Source: Pseudomonas sp. MM213 (GTDB lineage: Bacteria; Pseudomonadota; Gammaproteobacteria; Pseudomonadales; Pseudomonadaceae). From it: DNA of 64,000 nt. Positions within the stretch are counted from its first letter, which is position 1. Each line of letters starts with the position of its first letter. Location of the stretch: assembly GCF_020423045.1 (NCBI RefSeq), contig NZ_CP081943.1:2356001-2420000 (forward strand), written 5' to 3'. Positions 8,245 through 17,071 of the stretch are shown piece by piece. The notes below the pieces were generated by a model, which ran no database searches, was not told the origin of the DNA, and saw only the letters and a program-made list of their open reading frames with translations. Both the position numbers and the translations under genes were made by a program.

Positions 8245-9603
8245 ATGTCCGAGCTATCCCAAGCGCGCATCCCCGACGCACCCGCCATTCAGCGTTTGCC
8301 CCTTTTGCAACTGATCCTGGTCGGTCTGCAACATGTTTTGCTGATGTACGGCGGAGCCATCGCGGTGCCGCTGATCATCGGACAGGCCGCTGGCCTGAGT
8401 CGTGAAGAAATCGCCTTCCTGATCAACGCCGACCTGCTGGTGGCCGGCATCGCCACCATCGTCCAGTCGCTGGGCATCGGCCCGATGGGCATTCGCATGC
8501 CAGTGATGATGGGCGCCAGCTTCGCCGCCGTCGGCAGCATGGTCGCCATGGCCGGCATGCCCGGCATCGGTCTGCAGGGGATCTTCGGCGCGACCATCGC
8601 CGCCGGGTTCTTCGGCATGCTCATCGCACCGTTCATGTCCAAAGTCGTTCGGTTCTTCCCGCCGCTGGTGACCGGCACGGTCATCACCTCGATCGGTTTG
8701 TCGCTGTTCCCCGTCGCCGTCAATTGGGCGGGCGGTGGTGCCGGCGCCGCTCAATTCGGTTCACCGATTTACCTGGCCATCGCCGCACTGGTGCTGGCCA
8801 CCATTCTGTTGGTCCATCGTTTCATGCGCGGTTTCTGGGTCAACATTTCCGTGCTGATCGGCATGTGCCTCGGTTACGTGATCTGCGGGTTGATCGGCAT
8901 GGTCGACCTCAGCGGCATGGCCCAGGCGCCTTGGCTGCAATTCGTCACCCCACTGCACTTCGGCATGCCGAAGTTTGAACTCGCACCGATTCTTTCGATG
9001 TGCCTGGTCGTGGTGATCATCTTCGTCGAGTCCACCGGGATGTTCCTCGCGCTGGGCAAAATCACCGGCCAGGAAGTCTGCCCACGGATGCTGCGTCGCG
9101 GCTTGCTGTGCGATGCCGGTGCGTCGTTCTTCGCCGGTTTCTTCAACACCTTCACCCATTCCTCTTTCGCGCAGAACATCGGCCTGGTGCAGATGACCGG
9201 CGTGCGCTGCCGCTCGGTGACCATCGTTGCCGGCGGGTTGCTGATCGTATTGAGCCTGCTGCCGAAAGCCGCGTTCCTGGTCGCCTCGATTCCACCCGCC
9301 GTGCTCGGCGGTGCGGCGATTGCGATGTTCGGCATGGTCGCCGCCACCGGGATCAAGATTCTCCAGGAAGCCGACATCGGTGACCGTCGCAACCAATTGC
9401 TGGTGGCGGTGAGCATCGGCATGGGCCTGATTCCGGTGGTACGTCCGGAGTTCTTCGCCCACCTGCCGTTGTGGATGAGCCCGATCACCCACAGCGGCAT
9501 CGCCATGGCAACGTTGAGTGCCTTGGCGCTGAACCTGCTGTTCAACATCCTCGGCGGCAAGGAACGCGCCGCGATCAACGACTGCCACGCCCACTCGCAC
9601 TAA
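8245..9603 (+). CDS. NCS2 xanthine/urate permease
   Basis: A 452-residue nucleobase:cation symporter-2 protein of the xanthine/uric-acid branch (UacT/XanQ/PucJ-like), with about 14 helices. The family motif QNIGLVQMTGVRCRSV, preceded by FNTFTHSSFA, is seen near residue 305, and IIFVESTGMFLALG carries the conserved substrate Glu of helix 8. ATG at 8245 follows CCGAGGTG; the longer in-frame reading starts in the REP element. Its place after puuD makes urate or xanthine the likely cargo. The AzgA-type permease at 569 probably handles a different base. Confidence 0.92.
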   Translation: MSELSQARIPDAPAIQRLPLLQLILVGLQHVLLMYGGAIAVPLIIGQAAGLSREEIAFLINADLLVAGIATIVQSLGIGPMGIRMPVMMGASFAAVGSMVAMAGMPGIGLQGIFGATIAAGFFGMLIAPFMSKVVRFFPPLVTGTVITSIGLSLFPVAVNWAGGGAGAAQFGSPIYLAIAALVLATILLVHRFMRGFWVNISVLIGMCLGYVICGLIGMVDLSGMAQAPWLQFVTPLHFGMPKFELAPILSMCLVVVIIFVESTGMFLALGKITGQEVCPRMLRRGLLCDAGASFFAGFFNTFTHSSFAQNIGLVQMTGVRCRSVTIVAGGLLIVLSLLPKAAFLVASIPPAVLGGAAIAMFGMVAATGIKILQEADIGDRRNQLLVAVSIGMGLIPVVRPEFFAHLPLWMSPITHSGIAMATLSALALNLLFNILGGKERAAINDCHAHSH

Positions 9604-9618
9604 GACAGAACGCAAACC

Positions 9619-9710
9619 CTGTAGGAGCCGGCTTGCTGGCGAAGCGGTGGGTCAGACGACATCAATGTTGGATGTTCTGACCACATCGCCAGCAAGCCGG
9701 CTCCTACAGG
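9619..9710. repeat. REP pair, GCCAGCAAGCCGGCTCC type
   Basis: A second REP subfamily: arms TGTAGGAGCCGGCTTGCTGG and its complement around about 50 nt that themselves pair (GGTCAGA...TCTGACC). Confidence 0.85.
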
Positions 9711-9756
9711 GGTGGGACACCTGCGCCTTGAAAATAAAAACAAGAGGGAGCAACAG

Positions 9757-10665
9757 ATGATTCGGACACAGACAAACCTGCTGTTAGGCAGCGGTCTTCT
9801 GGCTGCCAGCCAAGCCATGGCCGGCGATTTACTGCTGTGGCAGACCAACAGCCTGAGCTATCTGTACGGCAAGGATTTCGCGATCAACCCGTCGATTCAG
9901 CAGACGATCACCTTCGAACACGCCGACCGCTGGAAGTACGGCGACAACTTCCTGTTCGTCGACAGCACCTACTACAACGGCGAGAAAGACCGGAACAAAG
10001 GCGTTCACGCCTATTACGGCGAATTCAGCCCACGCCTCTCCTTCGGCAAAATCCTCGACCGCCGCTTCGAATTCGGCCCGATCAAGGACGTGTTGCTGGC
10101 CATGACCTACGAGAATGGCGAAGACGACACCGAAGCCTACCTGATCGGCCCCGGCTTCGACCTTGCAGTACCGGGCTTCAACTTTTTCACCTTGAATTTC
10201 TACTATCGCCAGACCGAAGGCTCGCGCCCCGGCGATGATGTCTGGCAGATCACACCGGCCTGGTCCTACACCGTCCCGCTGGGCAATTCGAACCTGTTGA
10301 TCGACGGCTACCTCGACTGGGTCGTGGACAACGACCAGAACGCGCGCGGCACCTATCACGCCAACCTGCATTTCAACCCGCAGATCAAATACGACCTGGG
10401 CAAGGCCTTGGGCTGGCGGGAGAAACAGGTGTATGTCGGCGTCGAGTACAGCTACTGGAAAGACAAGTACGGCGTGGAAAACAACGCCCGCCTCGACACC
10501 AATGAAAACACCACCAGCCTGCTGGTGAAGGTGCACTTTAAGATGACCCGCAACAATGCCCCAAACCTGTCGTCGGTGCGCTGTTGCGGGGCACTTGAGA
10601 CCCGGCCCTGGAGTCAGTATTCTCCGCGGCCGCCTGAATCCGCTTTAAAAAAAGCCCGGATTTAA
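9757..10665 (+). CDS. Tsx-like outer-membrane channel with aberrant C-terminus
   Basis: A 302-residue protein of the nucleoside-specific Tsx/OmpK-like channel family. A signal peptide (MIRTQTNLLLGSGLLAASQA-MAG) precedes a beta-rich barrel that closely matches the next gene (SLSYLYGKDF, TFEHADRWKYGDNF, YHANLHFNPQIKYDLGKAL). The paralogue ends LVKFHF-stop, with the terminal Phe needed for BAM-dependent insertion. This copy reads LVKVHF at residue 261 and then runs on for 41 unrelated residues. A TAA sits one frame over at 10539-10541, so loss of one T from TTTTAAG would explain the read-through. Either a real mutation or a sequencing error is possible. ATG 9757 follows GGGAG. Confidence 0.85.
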   Translation: MIRTQTNLLLGSGLLAASQAMAGDLLLWQTNSLSYLYGKDFAINPSIQQTITFEHADRWKYGDNFLFVDSTYYNGEKDRNKGVHAYYGEFSPRLSFGKILDRRFEFGPIKDVLLAMTYENGEDDTEAYLIGPGFDLAVPGFNFFTLNFYYRQTEGSRPGDDVWQITPAWSYTVPLGNSNLLIDGYLDWVVDNDQNARGTYHANLHFNPQIKYDLGKALGWREKQVYVGVEYSYWKDKYGVENNARLDTNENTTSLLVKVHFKMTRNNAPNLSSVRCCGALETRPWSQYSPRPPESALKKARI

Positions 10666-10914
10666 TTCCTGACCAGAAAGCCAACTTATCCCGGCCCTGG
10701 ACGGTATCAAGGCATTCCAACCCCCTCTCAATCGACGGCTCTTGAGCCGCCGAACGGGAGTTTTTTTGCTTTTCGAAAGCCTTGGCGCAGCTCTTGCTAA
10801 CAGCACTGAAGCTGACCGATTGGATGATTTTTTACCGCTACGGAAAAAGGCGCCACACCAGAGCGCCGACCTTAAAAAAACAACGTGAAACACCTACTTT
10901 TTGGGAGCAACCGA

Positions 10915-11700
10915 ATGAAACGTACGTGCACTAGCCTGATGCTGGCGGGATCCTTGCTGGCCGGGGGCCAGGCCATGGCCGGCGACTTGCTGCAATGGCA
11001 GAACAACAGCCTGACCTACCTGTATGGCAAGGACTTCCAGGTCAACCCACGCATTCAGCAGACCGTGACCTTCGAACACGCCGATGGCTGGAAATATGGG
11101 GATAACTTCTTCTTCGTCGACAAGATCTTCTACAACGGCGAAAAGGATTTCAACGTCGGCCCCAACACCTATTACGGTGAGTTCAGCCCACGCATTTCCC
11201 TGGGCAAAGTCCTTGACCAGAAAATCGGATTCGGTCCGGTCAAAGACGTGTTGCTGGCGATGACGTACGAGTTTGGTGAAGGCGATACCGAGTCCTATCT
11301 GATCGGCCCGGGTTTCGACCTGGCAATCCCTGGTTTCGATTACTTCCAGCTGAACTTCTACCAGCGCCACACCGAAGGCAGCCGTGCGGGCGACAACGTC
11401 TGGCAGATCACCCCGGTCTGGTCCTACACCATCCCGGTCGGCGATTCGAGCATCCTGATCGACGGTTTCATGGACTGGGTAGTCGACAACGACTCCAACT
11501 CCAAAGGCGACTACCACGCCAACCTGCACTTCAACCCGCAGGTTAAATATGACTTGGGTAAAGCGCTGAATTTTGGCGAGAAGCAGTTGTATGTGGGTGT
11601 GGAGTATGACTATTGGTCGGACAAGTACGGGATTAAGGATAGCCAGTACTTCAAGACTGATCAGAGCACGACGAGCTTTTTGGTGAAGTTCCACTTCTAA
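10915..11700 (+). CDS. Tsx-like outer-membrane nucleoside channel
   Basis: A 261-residue paralogue of the preceding gene, intact. It has a signal peptide (MKRTCTSLMLAGSLLAGGQAMAG, cleavage after AMA), alternating beta strands of the channel_Tsx type, and the terminal FHF expected of an outer-membrane barrel. ATG at 10915 follows GGGAGCAACCGA. Next to purine permeases and urate enzymes it probably passes nucleosides or purine bases across the outer membrane; the substrate is inferred from position. The two copies look like a tandem duplication. Confidence 0.88.
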   Translation: MKRTCTSLMLAGSLLAGGQAMAGDLLQWQNNSLTYLYGKDFQVNPRIQQTVTFEHADGWKYGDNFFFVDKIFYNGEKDFNVGPNTYYGEFSPRISLGKVLDQKIGFGPVKDVLLAMTYEFGEGDTESYLIGPGFDLAIPGFDYFQLNFYQRHTEGSRAGDNVWQITPVWSYTIPVGDSSILIDGFMDWVVDNDSNSKGDYHANLHFNPQVKYDLGKALNFGEKQLYVGVEYDYWSDKYGIKDSQYFKTDQSTTSFLVKFHF

Positions 11701-11716
11701 CTACGGTCTTGGAATA

Positions 11717-11755
11717 AATATCACCTGATGCGAAAAGCACGCACCAGGTGATATT
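11717..11755. terminator. Hairpin between convergent tsx-like and RHS genes
   Basis: The stem AATATCACCTG / CAGGTGATATT has a 17-nt loop and lies between the two convergent stops. No clear T-run follows on the plus strand and only a weak one on the minus, so termination is a guess. Confidence 0.4.
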
Positions 11756-11796
11756 GAGCTAAAAATATTTCCGAACAACATGCCACCAGCACGATG

Positions 11797-14619
11797 CTAG
11801 TTCTTATAATCGACAACCATTTTATTTTTATTTAAAAAATTCATTATTTTTTTGTTTTTCGGATGCACATCTAGCTCCCCCTTACTATGAAATATCACCT
11901 CACTAAAATCAGACCATCTAGTTCTAGAATGAGCCTGAACTTCTACATAATTAGAAAAACCCGAAACAGAAACTTCCTCTTGACGCCCTTCGACGACTGC
12001 CAAAGCAACCAAAAACGTATCATCACTCATGCGTGGAATTAACGGATAGACATTTTCAAATACAGCAAGATCATCAAAAGAGGCCTCCATATTTAAACTG
12101 TCAGAACCTGTCATTGTCATGTATTTTTTTGAATCATCTGAAAAATAAAATGACGCCGCCCCATAATTTGGAGCGCCACCAACAGTCTCTTTATCATCAA
12201 GAACTTGCAAAGCCCCATAAACAGGCCGAAAATTTGAATTAAATCCTTGACTATTTGATGAGTGGCCAGCTTCCACAACAGAAACAGGAGAACTTTGATA
12301 TAAAAACATTTTTTCTTCGACCCGTTCTCTACGTGCGCCATATCTTGGATCTTTTTTATCCCCCTTCCAATAATTAACGAAACCACTCCCACCAAACGCT
12401 GCAATTGACTCTGGACTAGCGTTTACTGTCGGCCCACCACTACTCAATACCCTTACAAATCCCTCCAGCATTTCTTCTGCCGCTTTAGCATCGACCTTCG
12501 GCAGCCGCTGCATAATATTTACCAACGCTCGATTTTTATCCGATTCTTTCCTTGCCATTATTTTAGGATGCAAATATTGAACAAAATGTATTTCTATTCC
12601 ATTCCTTGCCTGCTCATTTCCTACCCCGCCAAAAGCAGACTTAATGCTGTCAAATATATTTGGTTTCAACCCACTAAAATCAACATAAATAATAGGATTG
12701 TTTTCGACCATGAGAAATAAATTCAATCCTGCAAGACTTCCCGCCGGATCGGTACTTACCCACCGCTGCAACCAAGGCGCGTAATACCGATACCCATAAT
12801 AATAAAGCCCCGTCGCATCCCGCTCCTTACCCGAGTAACGAATCGTCTTGTACTTGGCTTCAATCTCGCAGCCCCCCGCCCACAACGCCGTCCCACCAAA
12901 CGCGTAATAAACCTCCCGACTCAGAACTCTGCCCTGCTCATCCAACTCCAGGGTGCTGGAATTCAGATGATTGCTCAGGCAAAAACGCAGTTGATCGTTA
13001 CGAACATCACGAGGCAATCCAGCTACCCAGTGCAAGGCGCGGACCTGACCGCGCCCGGCCTCGACACTGAACACATGCCGCTCTTCTCCAGTGGCCTTGT
13101 CACGATGGATTTCCAAGCCCGGCAAGTAGCGCGTTTCAGAACGCAGTGTGCGATGCGCTGCCTGAGTCAGTCGGACTTTTCGCAAGCGAAGCCCAGGACT
13201 GTCGTAGCAGTAACATTCAGTATCGTCAGGGCCGTCGTCGCGCTTCACCATCGTTACGCTGCTGAGCTGGTTCCGTACATCCCAACTCATCCGCTGGCCG
13301 CGTAACAGCTCCAGCTGATTGCCGTTGGCATCGAAGCCGTCGACCAAGTTACCTTTATCCGCAACGCTGCGATTACTGTCCGTAGCCGTAAACATCTCAA
13401 AAGTTTCTGCACCGCTGTGATGGCGGGTTTGCAGGTTACCGGCGGCGTCGTAATTGAAAGTCTGGGTGTAATTGCGCAACTGGTTGGGGTCCAGCGGCGT
13501 GGTTTGCCAGGCTGGCAAAGCCGGGCCGTAACTGGGTTGACTGACTTCGCTGCCAATGGCTTGGATCAGTTGATAAAGACTGTCATAGCCATAGCAGCAG
13601 ACCGGATCGATCCGCTGATTATTGAAATAACGCGTCAGTTGAGCCAGGTCTTCGATGAAGGTGATATTGCCGACGGGATCGTAACCGTAGCTAAAATCCT
13701 GAAGCGGCTTGCCATCGACATCGCAGGACTGCAATTGCAGGAGGCGCCCGTCTTCACCTGCATACCGGGCAATGGTGGTGACGCCATTGCCAGCCCGTTC
13801 GCTGATGCTCCTGCCGAAAGCGTCGTAGCGGATTTCACTGACCAGCAAACGCGGCTCTCCTGAAGAACCGGCCAGCTTCAATCGGGTTTCACGTAGCTGA
13901 CCGGCCCGGTCGTAAGCGAACGATCTGACGTTATCCATGGCGTCAGTCTGACAATGCATTTCTCCTACAGGACCGTACTGCCACGTCGTCTCGAACACCT
14001 CGTCTTCCAGTTCCGCCTCGGCGAATTCAGATGACCAGTCCGGCAGCTCCAGATCGCGCAGGAAACGCGTTTGCTCCGCCAGCAGCGATCCACCCACACC
14101 ATATTCACAGAGGTTGCGCCTGCCGGCCGGATGGTCATGGCGGATCGGTTGACCACACTGGTTATGGGCCGTCCGCTCATCACTGGCATCGCCATACGTA
14201 AAGCGCTCGGAAACACGCGGCAACTCGTACGCCATTTGCTCCGTAACGGCTGTCGGGCGCTGGAGCTCATCAAATTCGCTGTGACGCTGACCACCGCGAC
14301 CGTCCCAGAACGAGCAGGTCGCATCCGCCTGATTGATCAAGCTCAGCTGCCAACCGGTATCCACGCTCTTCACCAGCAGAGGCCGGCCTTGCAAATCAAA
14401 GGTGTTTTCAAGATTGGGTTTCGGCGCCGCTCCCCACAGGCGTGGGTCCCGGGACGCAAAAAGCCGTCCGGCAGGATCGAAGTGGTTACGGGTGATGCGG
14501 GTATCAATCGATGAGTTCAGAGGATGGCGGCAGTAGGCGACATTTCGCACAACCAAGCCGCGAGAATCCACCACAGCCAGACTCGGTGTGTGAGCATCAA
14601 TCCATTGCGTGGCCGCCAT
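11797..14619 (-). CDS. tccC: Orphan TccC-like RHS toxin with DUF3626-like tip
   Basis: A 940-residue TccC/RHS protein. The start (WIDAHTPSLAVVDSRGLVVRN) is typical of Tc-toxin C subunits. YD/RHS repeats follow to about 600, then the core RYSGKERDATGLYYYGYRYY and the aspartic self-cleavage site DPAG (624-627) ... DFSG (647-650), which would release the tip inside the RHS cocoon. The tip (652-940) is AT-rich and unlike the body. Its NFRPVYGAL (Arg798), GAASFYF (Ser823) and NYVEVQAHS (Glu893) resemble, from memory, the DUF3626 family and could form an Arg-Ser-Glu ADP-ribosyltransferase-like triad; this is inference. No TcA/TcB or immunity gene is adjacent. ATG 14619 has GAGGG upstream. Confidence 0.85.
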   Translation of the reverse strand: MAATQWIDAHTPSLAVVDSRGLVVRNVAYCRHPLNSSIDTRITRNHFDPAGRLFASRDPRLWGAAPKPNLENTFDLQGRPLLVKSVDTGWQLSLINQADATCSFWDGRGGQRHSEFDELQRPTAVTEQMAYELPRVSERFTYGDASDERTAHNQCGQPIRHDHPAGRRNLCEYGVGGSLLAEQTRFLRDLELPDWSSEFAEAELEDEVFETTWQYGPVGEMHCQTDAMDNVRSFAYDRAGQLRETRLKLAGSSGEPRLLVSEIRYDAFGRSISERAGNGVTTIARYAGEDGRLLQLQSCDVDGKPLQDFSYGYDPVGNITFIEDLAQLTRYFNNQRIDPVCCYGYDSLYQLIQAIGSEVSQPSYGPALPAWQTTPLDPNQLRNYTQTFNYDAAGNLQTRHHSGAETFEMFTATDSNRSVADKGNLVDGFDANGNQLELLRGQRMSWDVRNQLSSVTMVKRDDGPDDTECYCYDSPGLRLRKVRLTQAAHRTLRSETRYLPGLEIHRDKATGEERHVFSVEAGRGQVRALHWVAGLPRDVRNDQLRFCLSNHLNSSTLELDEQGRVLSREVYYAFGGTALWAGGCEIEAKYKTIRYSGKERDATGLYYYGYRYYAPWLQRWVSTDPAGSLAGLNLFLMVENNPIIYVDFSGLKPNIFDSIKSAFGGVGNEQARNGIEIHFVQYLHPKIMARKESDKNRALVNIMQRLPKVDAKAAEEMLEGFVRVLSSGGPTVNASPESIAAFGGSGFVNYWKGDKKDPRYGARRERVEEKMFLYQSSPVSVVEAGHSSNSQGFNSNFRPVYGALQVLDDKETVGGAPNYGAASFYFSDDSKKYMTMTGSDSLNMEASFDDLAVFENVYPLIPRMSDDTFLVALAVVEGRQEEVSVSGFSNYVEVQAHSRTRWSDFSEVIFHSKGELDVHPKNKKIMNFLNKNKMVVDYKN

Positions 14620-14692
14620 GTTCGAACCCTCTGCCTGAGGGCTTTAATCTGATCGAATAAATACTTGAACGTCTACTGTCACAAATGACAGT

Positions 14693-15862
14693 TCAAGCGG
14701 GCTCCGGCACCGAAAGCCCGAGAAACCGACACAGCTCTTCGCGTTTGGCCAACGCATCGCGCCGCCCCAGATCAATCAACTCGCTGCAATACCCCGCCTC
14801 GAACAGCAGATAACTCAACACCCCCGCCCCACTGGTCTTGGTCGCACCCGGCCCGCGCAAAAACAGACGCAGCGCTGCCGGCAGTTCCTGGCGATGTCGC
14901 GCAGCGATCTCATCAATCGGCTGGCTCGGCGAAATCACCAGCACCTCCACCGGCGCTACGCCGAGCGTGCGGGTCGGCGTGCCGGCGGGCATCAGATGGC
15001 TGAACTGATTCAAGCGCTGCAGCAGTTCGATGTCACTTTCCAGGCTGTCAATGAACGTACTGTTGAGCATGTGCCCACCGATCTGCGCGAGCGTCGGCTG
15101 CTGCCCGGTGTAGGCCCGTTGCAGCGGTCGCTCCGGGTCGACCCCGCGCGGGTTGCCGCTGACGCCCACCACCAGCACGCGGCTGGCACCCAGGTGCAGG
15201 GCCGGGCTGATCGGTGCCGATTGGCGCACCGCGCCGTCACCGAAATATTCCTCGCCGATTTTTACCGGGGCGAACAGCAATGGGATGGCGGAGCTGGCGA
15301 GCAGGTGCTCGACGGTCAACTGCGCAGGAACGCCGATGCGCCGATGGCGTAACCAGGCGTCGATGGTGCCGCCGCCCTGATAAAAGGTGACCGCCTGACC
15401 CGATTCGTAACCGAACGCGGTGACTGCCACGGCCTTCAACTGCTTCTGCGCGATGGCTTCGGCGATGCCGGTCATGTGCAATTTGTCGTTGAGCAACCGG
15501 CGCAGCGGCGAGCTGTTGAGAAGGGCCACCGGCACCTGAGCGCCGATGCCGAGCAGACTGTGGCTGACAAACCGGCTGGCCTGGCGGATCACGCCCGGCC
15601 AGTCGCTGCGCAAAACCAGATGGCTACGGAACCCTTGCCAGAAAGCAGTCAGGCGTTCGATGGCATTGCGAAAGTCCATCGCCCCACTGGCGAGGCTGAC
15701 CGCATTGATCGCCCCGGCCGAGGTGCCGACGATCACCGGGAACGGATTGTTTGCCCCCACCGGCAGCAATTCGGCAATCGCTGCCAGCACGCCGACCTGA
15801 TAGGCCGCCCGAGCCCCGCCGCCGGAAAGAATCAACCCTGTAACCGGTTCGCCTGGACTCAT
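14693..15862 (-). CDS. Patatin-like phospholipase
   Basis: A 389-residue patatin-domain lipid acyl hydrolase. The oxyanion loop is SGGGARAAYQVG (13-24), the nucleophile elbow GTSAG (46-50, Ser48) and the catalytic Asp is in DGA at 209-211, so the Ser-Asp dyad is complete. No signal peptide is seen; patatins of this type act in the cytoplasm, at the inner membrane, or are exported by other routes. ATG at 15862 is preferred over a TTG two codons upstream because GGAGAG is 6 nt before it. It shares strand with the RHS toxin 73 bp downstream, but a functional link is unproven. Confidence 0.92.
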   Translation of the reverse strand: MSPGEPVTGLILSGGGARAAYQVGVLAAIAELLPVGANNPFPVIVGTSAGAINAVSLASGAMDFRNAIERLTAFWQGFRSHLVLRSDWPGVIRQASRFVSHSLLGIGAQVPVALLNSSPLRRLLNDKLHMTGIAEAIAQKQLKAVAVTAFGYESGQAVTFYQGGGTIDAWLRHRRIGVPAQLTVEHLLASSAIPLLFAPVKIGEEYFGDGAVRQSAPISPALHLGASRVLVVGVSGNPRGVDPERPLQRAYTGQQPTLAQIGGHMLNSTFIDSLESDIELLQRLNQFSHLMPAGTPTRTLGVAPVEVLVISPSQPIDEIAARHRQELPAALRLFLRGPGATKTSGAGVLSYLLFEAGYCSELIDLGRRDALAKREELCRFLGLSVPEPA

Positions 15863-15903
15863 GCACAACTCTCCATGGTGCTAGTTGGAATTTTCCATTT
15901 CCC

Positions 15904-16012
15904 TGCAGGAGCGAGACCGGCTTGCCGGCGATGGTCGTCAACGATGACGTTGGCTGCCTGACACTCCGCGACGCTCTCGGGTTTTTCGCGAGCAGGCTCG
16001 CTCCTACAGGGA
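15904..16012. repeat. REP pair, mixed arms
   Basis: The left arm AGGAGCGAGACCGGCTTGCC combines features of two subfamilies, while the right arm is CGCGAGCAGGCTCGCTCCTA. It lies between the patatin and acyltransferase genes. Confidence 0.75.
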
Positions 16013-16020
16013 TTGGGGGT

Positions 16021-16953
16021 TCAGCCGCGTTTTGCGTACAACTTGGGTTCGCCCGGCGGACGACTCTTGAAGCGGCGATGGGCCCAGAGGTATTGCTCCG
16101 GGCAGTCGCGCAAGACGCCTTCGATCCATTGGTTGATCCGCAGGCAATCGGCCTCTTCGGTCTCGCCAGGGAAACCTTCGAGCGGCGCATGGATCACCAA
16201 GCGATAACCGCTGCCGTCCGCCAGACGCTCTTGCGTGAACGGCACCACCAGCGCCTTGCCCAGCCGCGCAAACTTGCTGGTGGCAGTGACGGTCGCGGCC
16301 TGAATCCCGAACAGCGGCACGAAGATGCTTTGCTTGGCGCCGTAGTCCTGATCCGGTGCGTACCAGATCGCCCGGCCGGCCCGCAGCAGTTTGAGCATGC
16401 CGCGCACGTCTTCACGCTCCACGGCCAGCGAGTCGAGGTTGTGTCGCTCGCGGCCATTGCGCTGGATGTAATCGAACAGCGGGTTCTTGTGCTCGCGGTA
16501 CATGCCGTCGATGGTGTGTTGCTGGCCGAGCAGCGCCGCGCCGATTTCCAGCGTGGTGAAATGCACGGCCATCAGAATCACGCCTTTGCCTTCGCGCTGG
16601 GCCTTTTTCAGATGATCCAGCCCTTCGACATGCGCCAACCTGGCCAGACGCTCCCGCGACCACCACCAGCTCATGGCCATTTCAAAGAATGCGATGCCGG
16701 TGGAGGCAAAGTTTTCCTTGAGCAGGCGCTTGCGCTCGGCAGCGGATTTTTCCGGGAAGCACAGCTCCAGGTTGCGCTTGGCAATGCGCCGTCGGTCGCC
16801 CGCCACGCGATACGTCAATGCACCGAGGGCACGACCAATAAACAGCAGCGCCGGGTATGGCAACTGAACGATCAGCCACAACAGCCCCAAGCCGCACCAC
16901 AGCGGCCAGAAACGCGGCATCAGAAATGTTTTTTGAAAACGCGGGCGATCCAT
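16021..16953 (-). CDS. lpxL: Lipid A biosynthesis (lauroyl) acyltransferase
   Basis: A 310-residue member of the LpxL/HtrB family, which adds a secondary acyl chain from acyl-ACP to lipid A precursor at the inner membrane. One N-terminal membrane segment (WCGLGLLWLIVQLPYPALLF, about 19-38) precedes the catalytic HX4E motif HFTTLE (His131, Glu136) and the later YAPDQDYG and AHRRFKSRPPGE blocks. The frame stays open upstream across minC, so the start is taken at ATG 16953, giving the usual length. It is divergent from minC, as in P. aeruginosa (htrB next to minCDE). Confidence 0.9.
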   Translation of the reverse strand: MDRPRFQKTFLMPRFWPLWCGLGLLWLIVQLPYPALLFIGRALGALTYRVAGDRRRIAKRNLELCFPEKSAAERKRLLKENFASTGIAFFEMAMSWWWSRERLARLAHVEGLDHLKKAQREGKGVILMAVHFTTLEIGAALLGQQHTIDGMYREHKNPLFDYIQRNGRERHNLDSLAVEREDVRGMLKLLRAGRAIWYAPDQDYGAKQSIFVPLFGIQAATVTATSKFARLGKALVVPFTQERLADGSGYRLVIHAPLEGFPGETEEADCLRINQWIEGVLRDCPEQYLWAHRRFKSRPPGEPKLYAKRG

Positions 16954-17071
16954 TAAAGGTTCCGGAAAGACAATGGCCGCGCATTCTACATCGTTCGACC
17001 CGGCTTGCGGCTCGCGAGCGTTCTCGTTATAAGTCTCGGCACTTTTAGTGACAAGCCGTTGTATGCCGACC

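Noticed and set aside
10736..10767. Hairpin CGGCTC-TT-GAGCCG followed by a T-run, as a terminator between the two Tsx-like genes
   Set aside because: The T-run starts 11 nt after the stem, too far for an intrinsic terminator, though it cannot be fully excluded.
12033..12404. Short open frames in the AT-rich toxin tip, considered as an immunity gene
   Set aside because: They overlap the toxin tip itself on one or other strand and lack start signals. No separate immunity gene was found.
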